Shown: positions 52,609-60,547 of the stretch, piece by piece | How positions within the stretch are numbered: the first letter of the stretch is position 1 | How the letters are laid out: every line of letters begins with the position of its first letter | From: a bacterium | GTDB taxonomy: Bacteria; Planctomycetota; JAFGQW01 | NCBI GenBank assembly: GCA_030426805.1 | Contig: JAUHXU010000001.1 | Span: forward strand, 1,018,861 to 1,082,860 | Length of the DNA stretch: 64,000 nt | Reading direction: 5' to 3' | Made by a program: the position numbers and the translations under genes | Notes under the pieces: generated by a model | The model's database searches: none | What the model was told of the DNA's origin: nothing | What the model saw: only the letters and a program-made list of their open reading frames with translations

Positions 52609-53389
52609 GCGAATCGTCCGGGAACCGGCGTTCGACGACCTCCTCGCGGAACGTCTCGACCGCCTCGCGGGCGGCGGTGCCGAGGTCGGCGAAGCGCTTG
52701 ACGAACTTCGGCGTGAACTCGGTGTAGAGGCCCAGGACGTCGTGGAGCACGAGCACCTGACCGTCGCAGCCGGGGCCGGCGCCGATGCCGATCGTCGGCA
52801 CCTCGAGCTTCGACGACAGGTGTTCGCCGACCGCCGCGGGGACCCCCTCGAGGACGATCGAAAACGCGCCGCTCGCCTCGAGGCCGAGCGCGTCGGCGAG
52901 CAGCGCATCCGCGTCGCGCTGGACCTTGTAGCCGCCCATCATGTGCACCCGCTGGGGCTCGAGCCCGAGGTGCCCCATCACCGGGATGCCGGCGTCGACG
53001 AGCGCCCGGACGAGCGGCACGCGCGCCGCCCCGCCCTCGACCTTGACCGCCGCGGCGCCGGCCTCCTTGATCAGGCGGCCGGCGTTGCGGACGCCCTCTT
53101 CGACGCTCGCCTGGTAGGACAGAAACGGCATGTCGCCGACGACGAGCGCCCGGCGCGCCCCCCGGGCGACCATCCGGGTGTGGTAGACCATCTCGTCGAC
53201 CGTGACCGGGAGCGACGTGGGGTGGCCTTGGACGACCATCCCGAGACTGTCCCCGACGAGGATCGCGTCAACGCCCGCGTCGTCGACGATCCGCGCGAAC
53301 GTCCAATCGTAGGCGGTGATCATCGTGATCGGCACGCCCTCGGCCTTGCGGGCGACGAGTCCGGGCACGGTCATCGGTCGGTCGGCCAT
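52595..53389 (-). CDS. panB: 3-methyl-2-oxobutanoate hydroxymethyltransferase
   Basis: A 264-residue TIM-barrel enzyme that forms ketopantoate from 2-oxoisovalerate with methylene-tetrahydrofolate, the first committed step of pantothenate and CoA synthesis. Signature segments are ITMITAYDWTFARIVDDAG, AILVGDSLGMVVQGH, GDMPFLSYQASVEEGVRNA, AVKVEGG, HLGLEPQRVHMMGGYKVQ and VLVLHDVLGLYTEFTPKFVK. The metal ligands Asp in GDS and DMP are present. It is not near panC or panD here. Confidence 0.95.
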   Translation of the reverse strand: MADRPMTVPGLVARKAEGVPITMITAYDWTFARIVDDAGVDAILVGDSLGMVVQGHPTSLPVTVDEMVYHTRMVARGARRALVVGDMPFLSYQASVEEGVRNAGRLIKEAGAAAVKVEGGAARVPLVRALVDAGIPVMGHLGLEPQRVHMMGGYKVQRDADALLADALGLEASGAFSIVLEGVPAAVGEHLSSKLEVPTIGIGAGPGCDGQVLVLHDVLGLYTEFTPKFVKRFADLGTAAREAVETFREEVVERRFPDDSHVYR

Positions 53390-53564
53390 GGGCGGTCCTT
53401 TCGTGGGGCGTCCCGCAACGAGTAGCCCACCGCCGCACCCGGCGCCACCGCGCGCGGCTTGCCGGTCGAGGACGATTGGGTTAGCCTGGGGTAATCCGTT
53501 AACGAGAAACGAGTTACACTCGGTCGCCCGCAGCTGACTCCGGGCAACCATACGGGAGTTCGGC

Positions 53565-56120
53565 GTGCGCCAAGCGATCGGTGCCTTCCTCGTCCTCAGC
53601 GTGCTCGCGACGATCCTGCTCGCGCCGGCGCTCCTGAACGATCGTGTCCTGTTCCCCCGGGACGCGCGTTCGATCGCGCCGTGGCAGTACAACGCCGACG
53701 ATGCGCTGCAGGCATCGCTCGCGACACGCCCCGCCAACGACACGCTCACCGACAAGAACGTCTTCGACCACCCGAAGCTCGCGCTCGCCTACCGGCTGTG
53801 GCAAGAGGAGGGCAAGGCGCCGCTGTGGAACCCGTACACGTTCTCCGGCAACCCGCTGCTCGCGACCGCGATGCCGTCGGCGCTCTACCCCGGCAACCTC
53901 CCGTTCCTGATCGACCCGTGGCGCGGCTACACGTGGGCGGCGCTCGTGCACCTCGTGCTGAGCGGCTTCTTCCTCTACCTCTACCTGCGTGCGATCGGCG
54001 CGAAACCGTCGGCCGGCCTGCTCGCGGGCACGACGTACGCGTTCAGCGGGTGGATGCTCGTCCACCTGTACCTGCCGTCGTACGTCTACGCCGCGACGTG
54101 GTTCCCGTTGATGCTGCTCGCGACCGAACGACTGCTGCAGCGGCCACCCGTCGGCGCATCGACGCGATGGTTCGTCGTGCTGGCCGGATCGGTCGCGCTC
54201 AGCACGCTCGCCGGGTTCCCGCCGGTTACGCTGCTGTCGCTCTACGCGACGACCGCCTACGCGCTCGTTCGGATGATCGGCACGAGCCGGATCCACGGGC
54301 TCGACGCCGGGATCGGCCGCGCGGCCGTGTGCGGCATCGCGATCGCGCTCGGCCTCGCCGCGTCCGCGCCACAACTCCTGCCCACCCTCGAACTCGCGAA
54401 ACTCTCCGGGCGAAGCGCCCACACCGCCGAGTCGCTCCGCGCCGGCGCGCTTCGGCCCACCGGATTGCTCGGACTCGCCGCGCCCGACTTCTTCGGCAAC
54501 CCGGTCGACCAGGGGCCGACCGGCGACCGGACCGGGCCGATCGCGTCGCGCGCGATCGGTCTCGACGGCGCGCCCCCGCCCGCCGACTGGGGCAACAACT
54601 ACCTCGAGAACACGCACTACATCGGGCTGCTCCCGCTGCTGCTCGCGTGCGCGGCACTGATCCGGCGCCCACGGGCGCGGACGTGGTTCTGGCTCGGTGG
54701 CGCGCTGGTCGGACTCGGGCTCGCGACCGCGATTCCTCCGTTCGATCGGGTCGCGGCACACCTTCCGGGCCTGCAGACCGGCACGATCAAACGCTGTCTC
54801 TTCCTGTTCACGGCCGCGGCGTCGATCCTCGCCGGCCTCGGGTTCGACGGGGCGGTCGCGACGCGCGGCGCTCGCCGCGGGGGGCGCATCGTCCCGGCCG
54901 TTCCGTTCGCGCTCGTCGCGATCGCAGGCGCGGTCGCGTGGTTCTCGCCGGCGCTCCTGCGCAGCGTGCTCGAGTGGCTCGCGGGCTTCGGCGACCCGGC
55001 CCGGGTCGCCGCGCTCACCGAGGCCGACTGGACGGCGTGGGTCGAGAACACGCGCTGGTGCGTCGTGCGAGCCGGCGCGATCCTGTTGCCGATCACGGCG
55101 ATCTTCGCGCTCGCGCGCTACGGCGCGCCGCCGCGGCCGCTGCGCTTCGCGGTGCTGCTCGTCGCGTTCGTCGACCTCGCGTGGCTCGGCCACCGATTCA
55201 ACCCGACGCACGAGCCGGACCAGACCGAGTCGACGCCGGCGATCGCGTTCCTCGAGGCCGCGCGCGCCGACGGACCGTTCCGGATCGGTCGCGTCGGCGC
55301 GAATGCGCACTTCGTGTTGCCCCCCGACACGAACATGCTCTACGGCATCGAGGACATCCAGGGCTGGGACGTGCTGTTTCCCGCGCGCTACCAGCGCCTG
55401 ATGAACCGGATCGAACCGGGTGTCGCGGAGGCCCACCACCTCGTCGGCCCGTTCCGCAAGCCGGAGAGCCTCGCGTCGCCGCTGGTCGCGATGCTCGGCG
55501 TGCGATTCGTGCTGACCGACAACGACGCCGGCGCGTCGCCGGGGCCCGGCATTCGCCGCGCCTATCCGCTCGCCGCCGACGGCGGGCTCGATCGCGAGCG
55601 CCACGCGCGCGAGGGGCTCGCGATCTACGAGTTGCCGGCACCGCTGCCGCGTGCCTGGACCGCGACCGACGTGCGCCACGTCCGCGACGAGGCCGCGGCG
55701 CTCGACGTCGTCACCGCGGCGGACTTCGATCCGCGGGCGACCGTGGTCGTCGAGGGTGCTGCCGACGGCGAGTTCCCCGAGTCCGCCGAGCGCACGACCG
55801 TCGAGGTCGTCGGCCGCACGAGCCGCGCGCTCGCGCTGCGGGTCGGTGCGGGCGGCCCGACCGCCCTCGTCGTCGCCGACGCCTTCAACCCCGGCTGGCG
55901 CGCATTCGGCCCGGCGGGCGAGCTGCCGATCCGCCGCGCCAACAGCATCATCCGCACGGTGGCACTGCCCGCGCGCGAGGCACCGACGATGATCGAGTTC
56001 CGCTACCCGGGCGACCGATTCCAGCTCGGTGTGAGAATCGCGGGCGTAGCCGGGGCGATCCTGCTCGTGGTGCTACTCTTCGGAGCCATCCGGACGGCGC
56101 GACCGCGAGTGGAGACGTAA
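53565..56120 (+). CDS. YfhO-like large membrane protein
   Basis: GTG start; 851 residues. About 12-13 membrane helices occupy the first two thirds, with the extracytoplasmic start APWQYNADDALQ and the LAYRLWQEEGKAPLWNPYTFSGNPLL motif of the YfhO/DUF6044-like families, then AFSGWMLVHLYLPSYVYAATWF. The last ~250 residues form an extracytoplasmic beta-rich domain (FVLPPDTNMLYGIEDIQGWD, VVADAFNPGWRAFG). Bacillus YfhO takes part in glycosylating lipoteichoic acid, so a role in adding sugars to a surface polymer is reasonable. It heads a three-gene operon with a GT2 and a nucleotidyltransferase. Confidence 0.8.
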   Translation: MRQAIGAFLVLSVLATILLAPALLNDRVLFPRDARSIAPWQYNADDALQASLATRPANDTLTDKNVFDHPKLALAYRLWQEEGKAPLWNPYTFSGNPLLATAMPSALYPGNLPFLIDPWRGYTWAALVHLVLSGFFLYLYLRAIGAKPSAGLLAGTTYAFSGWMLVHLYLPSYVYAATWFPLMLLATERLLQRPPVGASTRWFVVLAGSVALSTLAGFPPVTLLSLYATTAYALVRMIGTSRIHGLDAGIGRAAVCGIAIALGLAASAPQLLPTLELAKLSGRSAHTAESLRAGALRPTGLLGLAAPDFFGNPVDQGPTGDRTGPIASRAIGLDGAPPPADWGNNYLENTHYIGLLPLLLACAALIRRPRARTWFWLGGALVGLGLATAIPPFDRVAAHLPGLQTGTIKRCLFLFTAAASILAGLGFDGAVATRGARRGGRIVPAVPFALVAIAGAVAWFSPALLRSVLEWLAGFGDPARVAALTEADWTAWVENTRWCVVRAGAILLPITAIFALARYGAPPRPLRFAVLLVAFVDLAWLGHRFNPTHEPDQTESTPAIAFLEAARADGPFRIGRVGANAHFVLPPDTNMLYGIEDIQGWDVLFPARYQRLMNRIEPGVAEAHHLVGPFRKPESLASPLVAMLGVRFVLTDNDAGASPGPGIRRAYPLAADGGLDRERHAREGLAIYELPAPLPRAWTATDVRHVRDEAAALDVVTAADFDPRATVVVEGAADGEFPESAERTTVEVVGRTSRALALRVGAGGPTALVVADAFNPGWRAFGPAGELPIRRANSIIRTVALPAREAPTMIEFRYPGDRFQLGVRIAGVAGAILLVVLLFGAIRTARPRVET

Positions 56121-56122
56121 CG

Positions 56123-56899
56123 GTGTACGAGGACAAGCGAGTGACCGTCGTGATCCCCGCCTACAACGAGGCGGACACGATCGGATTCGTCGTGCGCGAC
56201 TTCCTCGACAACGGCGTGTGCGTGGACGAAGTCGTCGTCGTGGACAACAACTGCAAGGACGACACCGCAAAGCTCGCGACCGAGGCCGGGGCCCGCGTCG
56301 TGGCCGAGAGCGACGCCGGCTACGGCTGCGCGCTGCGCCGCGGGATGGACGAGGCGACGGGCGACATCATCGTGCTCACCGAGGCCGACGGCAGCTTCCA
56401 GGCCGCCGACGTGAAGAAGCTCGTCCCCTACCTCGAAGACGCCGGGATGGTGATCGGCACGCGCACGACGCGCCAGATGGTGCAGCAGGGCGCGAACATG
56501 GTGAAGCTCCTGCGCTGGGGCAACGTCGTCGTCGCGAAGATGCTCGAGCTGATGTGGTACGTGAGCTGCGAACCGCGCCTCACCGACGTCGGCTGCACCT
56601 ACCGGTGCGTCTCCCGCGAGACGTGGCAGCGGATCAAACCGCACGTCCGCGAACCCGGGCCGAGCTTCAGCCCCGAGATGATGTGCGAGGTGCTGATCCA
56701 GCGCATCCGGCTGATCGAGGTGCCGGTGAACTACCTGCCGCGCCGCGGCGGCGAGTCGAAGCACTCGGCGAGTTGGGGCCGGATCTTCAAGACCGCGCGC
56801 GGGATGATCCGCGCGATCTTCCGCAAGCGAATCGAGGGGTTCCGCCGCGCGCCCGACCCGTGGCCCGTGGGACCGCAGACCGAAACGAGCACATCATGA
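56123..56899 (+). CDS. GT2 polyprenyl-phosphate glycosyltransferase (DPM1-like)
   Basis: A 258-residue GT-A enzyme: VTVVIPAYNEADTIGFVV, VVVVDNNCKDDTAKLA, GYGCALRRGMDEATGD and the metal site VLTEADGSFQ, then MVIGTRTTRQMVQQ and PRLTDVGCTYRCVSRE. The last segments resemble the ArnC/DPM1-type enzymes that make polyprenyl-phosphate sugars. The GTG at 56123 follows the YfhO stop by two bases and GGAG lies nine bases before it. It would feed a lipid-linked sugar to the YfhO-like protein encoded upstream; this pairing is inference from operon structure. Confidence 0.85.
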   Translation: MYEDKRVTVVIPAYNEADTIGFVVRDFLDNGVCVDEVVVVDNNCKDDTAKLATEAGARVVAESDAGYGCALRRGMDEATGDIIVLTEADGSFQAADVKKLVPYLEDAGMVIGTRTTRQMVQQGANMVKLLRWGNVVVAKMLELMWYVSCEPRLTDVGCTYRCVSRETWQRIKPHVREPGPSFSPEMMCEVLIQRIRLIEVPVNYLPRRGGESKHSASWGRIFKTARGMIRAIFRKRIEGFRRAPDPWPVGPQTETSTS

Positions 56900-57828
56900 G
56901 CGAATCGCCGATCGGTGTGATCCTCAGTGCGGGCAAGGGCAGTCGCATCGACCCCTTCAACACGCACTTCCCGAAGCCGATGCTGCCGATCCTGAACCGG
57001 CCGATCATCGCGCACCAGATCGACCAGATGAAGGAACTCGGGATCCGCGACATCATCATCGTCGTCGGGCACCTGAAGGACTACATCATCGAGAACATCG
57101 GCGACGGCAGCGCGTTCGACGTGAACATCCGCTACGTCGAGCAGAAGCAGACGCTCGGCATCGCGCACGCGGTGATGCAGCTCGAGAAGCACATCGACCG
57201 CGACTTCCTGCTCTACCTCGGCGACATCCTCTACGTGCCGCGCGACTTGCACACGATGCGCGAGATCGCGCACCGCGAGAACGCCGTCGTCGTGCTCGCG
57301 GCGAAGCACGAGCCCGACCGCGAGGCGATCTACAAGAACTTCCTGATCGACGTCGACGTCCGCGGCCGCGTGAAGCGGGTCGTCGAGAAGCCGCGCTACC
57401 TCGTCAACGACCTGAAGGGGTGCGGCATCTACTACTTCGCGCCGGACTTCTTCGATGCGGTGCGTCAGACGCCCCGCACGGCGCTGCGCGACGAATACGA
57501 GATCACGCACTCGATCCAGATCTCGATCGACATGGGCCACCCGGTCTTCGTCGCGCCGGTCGTCGAGTGGGATCTGAACATCACGTTCCCGCGGGACGTG
57601 CTCGAGGGCAACCGCTACTGGCGCAAGCGCAAGGGGCTCGACAACGTCGTCCACGACAGCGCGACGGTCCACGACGGGGCGACGCTCGACGGCGCCGTGC
57701 TCGGCCCGAACGTGCAGGTGACGGCGCCGGTCGCGCTCCGCGACGTCGTCGTGATCGCCGACACGGTGATCGACCGGCCGCTCGAGCGGGTCGTCGTCTA
57801 CGGCGAGCACGTGATCGACTGCTCGTGA
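56896..57828 (+). CDS. Sugar-phosphate nucleotidyltransferase
   Basis: A 310-residue enzyme: GVILSAGKGSRIDPF and FPKPMLPILNRPII form the nucleotide and sugar-phosphate binding signature, VGHLKDYIIENIGDG, the metal Asp in LLYLGDILY and YLVNDLKGCGIYYFAPDFF follow. It resembles glucose-1-phosphate thymidylyl/uridylyltransferases. A short C-terminal hexapeptide-like segment (VVHDSATVHDGATLDGAVLG) suggests a left-handed beta-helix end. It overlaps the GT2 stop (ATGA). It would make the activated sugar used by the GT2. Confidence 0.87.
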   Translation: MSESPIGVILSAGKGSRIDPFNTHFPKPMLPILNRPIIAHQIDQMKELGIRDIIIVVGHLKDYIIENIGDGSAFDVNIRYVEQKQTLGIAHAVMQLEKHIDRDFLLYLGDILYVPRDLHTMREIAHRENAVVVLAAKHEPDREAIYKNFLIDVDVRGRVKRVVEKPRYLVNDLKGCGIYYFAPDFFDAVRQTPRTALRDEYEITHSIQISIDMGHPVFVAPVVEWDLNITFPRDVLEGNRYWRKRKGLDNVVHDSATVHDGATLDGAVLGPNVQVTAPVALRDVVVIADTVIDRPLERVVVYGEHVIDCS

Positions 57829-57844
57829 TTCGCCGGGCGGCGGT

Positions 57845-58147
57845 TCAGTCGCTCGACGGTGGCTTCTTCCGACCCGCGTCCTTCTCGGCGGCGCGACGCC
57901 GGGCACGCTCGAACGCGTCGTCCAGCCGGTCGGTGCGCCCCTCCTGGGACTGCATCAGCCGATCGAACCGATCCTCGCGGCTCTGCTCGTTTCGCCGGGC
58001 ACGGTCGAGGGCGTCGTCGAAGACGTCCTCGGGGCGCTCGTCGGCCTGGACGCGACGGAGCACGTCGCCGGTGACCGGGTCGACGATCAGCTCGACCTTG
58101 CATCCGGGGCACTTCACACGCAACTCGTGCGGCGGCGTTGCGGCCAT
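57845..58147 (-). CDS. Small CxxC protein with charged helical tail
   Basis: A 100-residue protein. The N-terminus has VKCPGCKVELIVDPVTGDVL with one CxxC (Cys13, Cys16), a half zinc-ribbon that could complete a site by dimerising. The rest is a very charged helix, rich in Arg, Asp and Glu (RRNEQSREDRFDRLMQSQ), ending KKPPSSD. I do not recognise a family with a known function; it looks nucleic-acid- or protein-binding. It sits convergent with the nucleotidyltransferase and divergent from infC. Confidence 0.7.
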   Translation of the reverse strand: MAATPPHELRVKCPGCKVELIVDPVTGDVLRRVQADERPEDVFDDALDRARRNEQSREDRFDRLMQSQEGRTDRLDDAFERARRRAAEKDAGRKKPPSSD

Positions 58148-58266
58148 CGGCGTCCTCCCGACAAACTTCTCGACTCTGCGGCGCCCGACGAACTAAGGGA
58201 CCGTTGCGCCACCGGCCGATCGTAGCAGAGACCGGGCGGCGTCAACAGACGGCGGCCCGACGGGGC

Positions 58267-58293
58267 AACGCGGGCGTTCCCGCGTTTCTTTTT
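58267..58293 (+). terminator. Rho-independent terminator upstream of infC
   Basis: AACGCGGG-CGTT-CCCGCGTT is a perfect 8-bp stem with a 4-base loop (58267-58286) followed by TCTTTTT. It points along the plus strand, so it would end plus-strand transcripts entering from the glycan operon or a leader transcript before infC. A TATCAT box 35 bases later (58328-58333) could then start infC. Confidence 0.75.
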
Positions 58294-58417
58294 CCGGCCT
58301 TGCGTGCCGGATCCACCCGGCCTGCCGTATCATGCTGCGTAGTATTGGGGACCGCATCGCACGGCGAACCCGGCGTGCGATTTCCCGTTGTTCGTACCCG
58401 TATTCCGGAGGTGAAAC

Positions 58418-58966
58418 CTGGCAAGACGATTCTTCGATCGGCGGCAGCCGCCGAACGATCCCACCCGACTCAAGATCAACAATCAGATCGAAGCGCCCGT
58501 GGTCCTCTTGATCAACCACGAGGGCGAGAAGCTCGGCGAGATCCCCACCGAGGACGCACTGCGCATGGCGCAGGACGAGGACCTCGACCTGGTGGAAGTC
58601 GCGCCGACCGCCAACCCGCCGGTCTGCAAGATTCTCAACTACGGCAAGCACCGCTACGCGCAGCAAAAGCGCGACCACCAGAACAAGCGCAAGTCGAGCG
58701 GCCAGGAGCTGAAGGCGATCCGCCTGCGCCCGCGCATCGGCAAGCACGACCTCGAGATCAAGGTCAAGCGCGCGCGCGAGTTCCTCGAGGAGGGCCACCG
58801 CGTCCAGTTCAACATGCAGTTCCGCGGCCGCGAGCAAGCGTTCACGGACATCGGGCTGCAGATCATGAACGAACTCGCCGAGACGCTCAGCGAAGACGCG
58901 AAGGTCGAACGCTCCCCCTGGCGGGAGGGGCGGACGATGTCGATGGTCTTCAACCCGAACAAGTAG
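58418..58966 (+). CDS. infC: Translation initiation factor IF-3, CTG start
   Basis: A 182-residue IF-3. From CTG 58418 the protein reads (M)ARRFFDRRQPPNDPTRLK then INNQIEAPVVLLINHEGEKL, the complete N-terminal domain, and continues LDLVEVAPTANPPVCKILNYGK and the C-domain IRLRPRIGKHDLEIKVKRA. A stop at 58412 rules out an earlier start, and the first conventional start (GTG 58499) would delete 27 conserved residues. GGAGG (58407-58411) is six bases before the CTG. IF-3 rejects non-standard starts, so a rare start codon lets it control its own level, as known for the AUU of E. coli infC. rpmI and rplT do not follow. Confidence 0.9.
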   Translation: MARRFFDRRQPPNDPTRLKINNQIEAPVVLLINHEGEKLGEIPTEDALRMAQDEDLDLVEVAPTANPPVCKILNYGKHRYAQQKRDHQNKRKSSGQELKAIRLRPRIGKHDLEIKVKRAREFLEEGHRVQFNMQFRGREQAFTDIGLQIMNELAETLSEDAKVERSPWREGRTMSMVFNPNK

Positions 58967-58968
58967 CG

Positions 58969-59772
58969 ATGCGATCCGCCGCCCGGGGGGTCGCGCTCTT
59001 CGTCGCACTACTCGCGACCGCGACCCCGGCTCAGGAGCCACAGGCCCAAGAGCAACGGCGCACCGACCTCGAGCCGAAGCACGGGGCGGCGCTCCCGCTC
59101 GAGGCGCGCTTCGTCGACGAGTTCGGGCGGGACCGCCCGCTCCGCGACTGGTTCGACGGCAACCGGCCGGTCCTGCTGACGCTGAACTACTACCGGTGCC
59201 CGATGCTGTGCACGAAGCAGCTCGACGCGTTCGTCGACGGCGGCGACGGGCCGCGCTACGACGGCACGCCGGGCGGCCTGAGGAGCTTGCCCACGGCCCC
59301 GGGCGAGGGCTACGTCGTGCTGACCGTCAGCTTCGACCCGCTCGAAACGCACGAGTTGGCGGCCCGCAAGAAGAAGTCCTACGTCGGCGCCGTCGACCGA
59401 CCGGGCACCGAGAAGGGCTGGCACTTCCTGACCGGCGAGAAGCCTGCGATCGACGCGCTGTGCGACGCGGTCGGCTTCCACTACGCATGGGTCGGCGAGG
59501 AGTACGCACACCCCCCCGCCGTGATCGCGTGCACCCCGGACGGTCGCGTCTCCGACTACGCCGTCGGCTACAACTACGACCGCGCGACGCTCGTCCGCCT
59601 GATCACCCGTGCCGCCGCCCGCAAGACGACGCCCGCCAAGGCGGCCCCCGCGACGACGCCCGGCGCCCCGCCACGCACGACCCCCGCGTGGCTCCTCCCC
59701 ACGGCGATCGCCCTCGGCCTCGCGACCTTCGCGGCGGCCCTCGTCCTGATCCGCCGCAGCCGGCGCGGCTGA
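58969..59772 (+). CDS. SCO1/SenC-like copper protein with C-terminal anchor
   Basis: A 267-residue exported protein: signal peptide MRSAARGVALFVALLATATPAQ, then a thioredoxin fold with NRPVLLTLNYYRCPMLC (Cys77, Cys81) and YVVLTVSFDPLETHELA. His181 in EYAHPPAVIACTPDGRVSDY matches the third Cu ligand of SCO proteins, which deliver copper to cytochrome oxidase. An Ala/Pro/Thr-rich linker leads to a C-terminal membrane helix (WLLPTAIALGLATFAAALVL). It follows infC by two bases. No oxidase genes are nearby. Confidence 0.83.
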   Translation: MRSAARGVALFVALLATATPAQEPQAQEQRRTDLEPKHGAALPLEARFVDEFGRDRPLRDWFDGNRPVLLTLNYYRCPMLCTKQLDAFVDGGDGPRYDGTPGGLRSLPTAPGEGYVVLTVSFDPLETHELAARKKKSYVGAVDRPGTEKGWHFLTGEKPAIDALCDAVGFHYAWVGEEYAHPPAVIACTPDGRVSDYAVGYNYDRATLVRLITRAAARKTTPAKAAPATTPGAPPRTTPAWLLPTAIALGLATFAAALVLIRRSRRG

Positions 59773-59785
59773 CCCGACGCCGGCA

Positions 59786-59856
59786 TTGTCCGGTTTCTCG
59801 GACAAATCGGCCCCTACACTGCGTCGTCGGGCCCCTTCTGTCCGGGTTTTCGGACA
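59786..59856. repeat. Twin TGTCCG...CGGACA hairpins
   Basis: TTGTCCG-GTTTCT-CGGACAA (59786-59805) and TGTCCG-GGTTTT-CGGACA (59839-59856) are nearly identical stem-loops 52 bases apart at the convergent end of the SCO-like gene and the membrane-protein gene. The second lies inside the last codons of the latter. They could act as a bidirectional termination or binding element; there is no long T-tract. Confidence 0.5.
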
Positions 59857-60530
59857 TCGCGCCGAACGAAGAGCCGCGGGTTACCGGCGATGAAGCGCTG
59901 GATCCACCGCTCGACGAACGAGCGCATGCCCTTGCGCATGTAGACGTAGGCGGTGACCGACACGACGAGCGCCCCGAGCGTGTCGACGACGAGGTCCCAC
60001 ATCGTGTCGGTGAGGCCCGACGGATCCCCGAGCATCGGCTTCTGCATGTTCGCGCCAGCGACGCGGTCCATCGTGAACTCGAAGATCTCCCACACCGCGC
60101 CGCACGCGACCGCGAAGCAGAACGCGAAGAACGCGACGAAGCCCGGCCGCATGTGCAGTTCGATCCGCGGCGTCTCGTTCAGCACGTAGACGAGCAGCAC
60201 GCCGAGGATGCCGAGCAGCACGCCCGACGTCGTGTGGAGCGCGATGTCCCACCACCAGAAGCGGCCGTAGAAGTCGCGTGTCTCGCCGAGGAAGAGCGCC
60301 GCGAAGATGAACGCGATCGTCAACAGCTCGAACTCGGGCGGGATGTAGAGCTTCGCGCGACGCGAGATCAGCCGCGGCACGAGCGTGAGCATCAGGATGC
60401 CCGCGATCACCGCCGCGTTCATCCAGTGCCGCTCGTAGAGCGACAGGCACAACCCGATGAGCACGATCCCCCGCAACACGAGCGTGAGGCGTCGCGGGAT
60501 CCGCCCGGCGTCGGTGTCGTGCAGCGTCAC
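59814..60530 (-). CDS. Multi-pass membrane protein of unknown function
   Basis: GTG start; 238 residues with about six membrane helices (LVLRGIVLIGLCLSL, MNAAVIAGILMLTLVPRL, LLTIAFIFAALFLGE, IALHTTSGVLLGILGVLLVY, FVAFFAFCFAVACGAVWEIF, TDTMWDLVVDTLGALVVSV). The conserved-looking polar residues in GRFWWWDIALHT, VWEIFEFTMDR and DTMWDLVVDT lie in or near membrane helices, a pattern of YjdF/VanZ-like integral membrane proteins. I cannot assign a function. It is downstream of the Kelch protein gene by 17 bases. Confidence 0.72.
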   Translation of the reverse strand: MTLHDTDAGRIPRRLTLVLRGIVLIGLCLSLYERHWMNAAVIAGILMLTLVPRLISRRAKLYIPPEFELLTIAFIFAALFLGETRDFYGRFWWWDIALHTTSGVLLGILGVLLVYVLNETPRIELHMRPGFVAFFAFCFAVACGAVWEIFEFTMDRVAGANMQKPMLGDPSGLTDTMWDLVVDTLGALVVSVTAYVYMRKGMRSFVERWIQRFIAGNPRLFVRRDVRKPGQKGPDDAV

Positions 60531-60547
60531 GATCGGCTACACGGCCT

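Noticed and set aside
53514..55679. Minus-strand open frame of 721 codons
   Set aside because: It mirrors the YfhO-like gene and has the low-complexity Arg/Glu/Gly composition of an antisense shadow.
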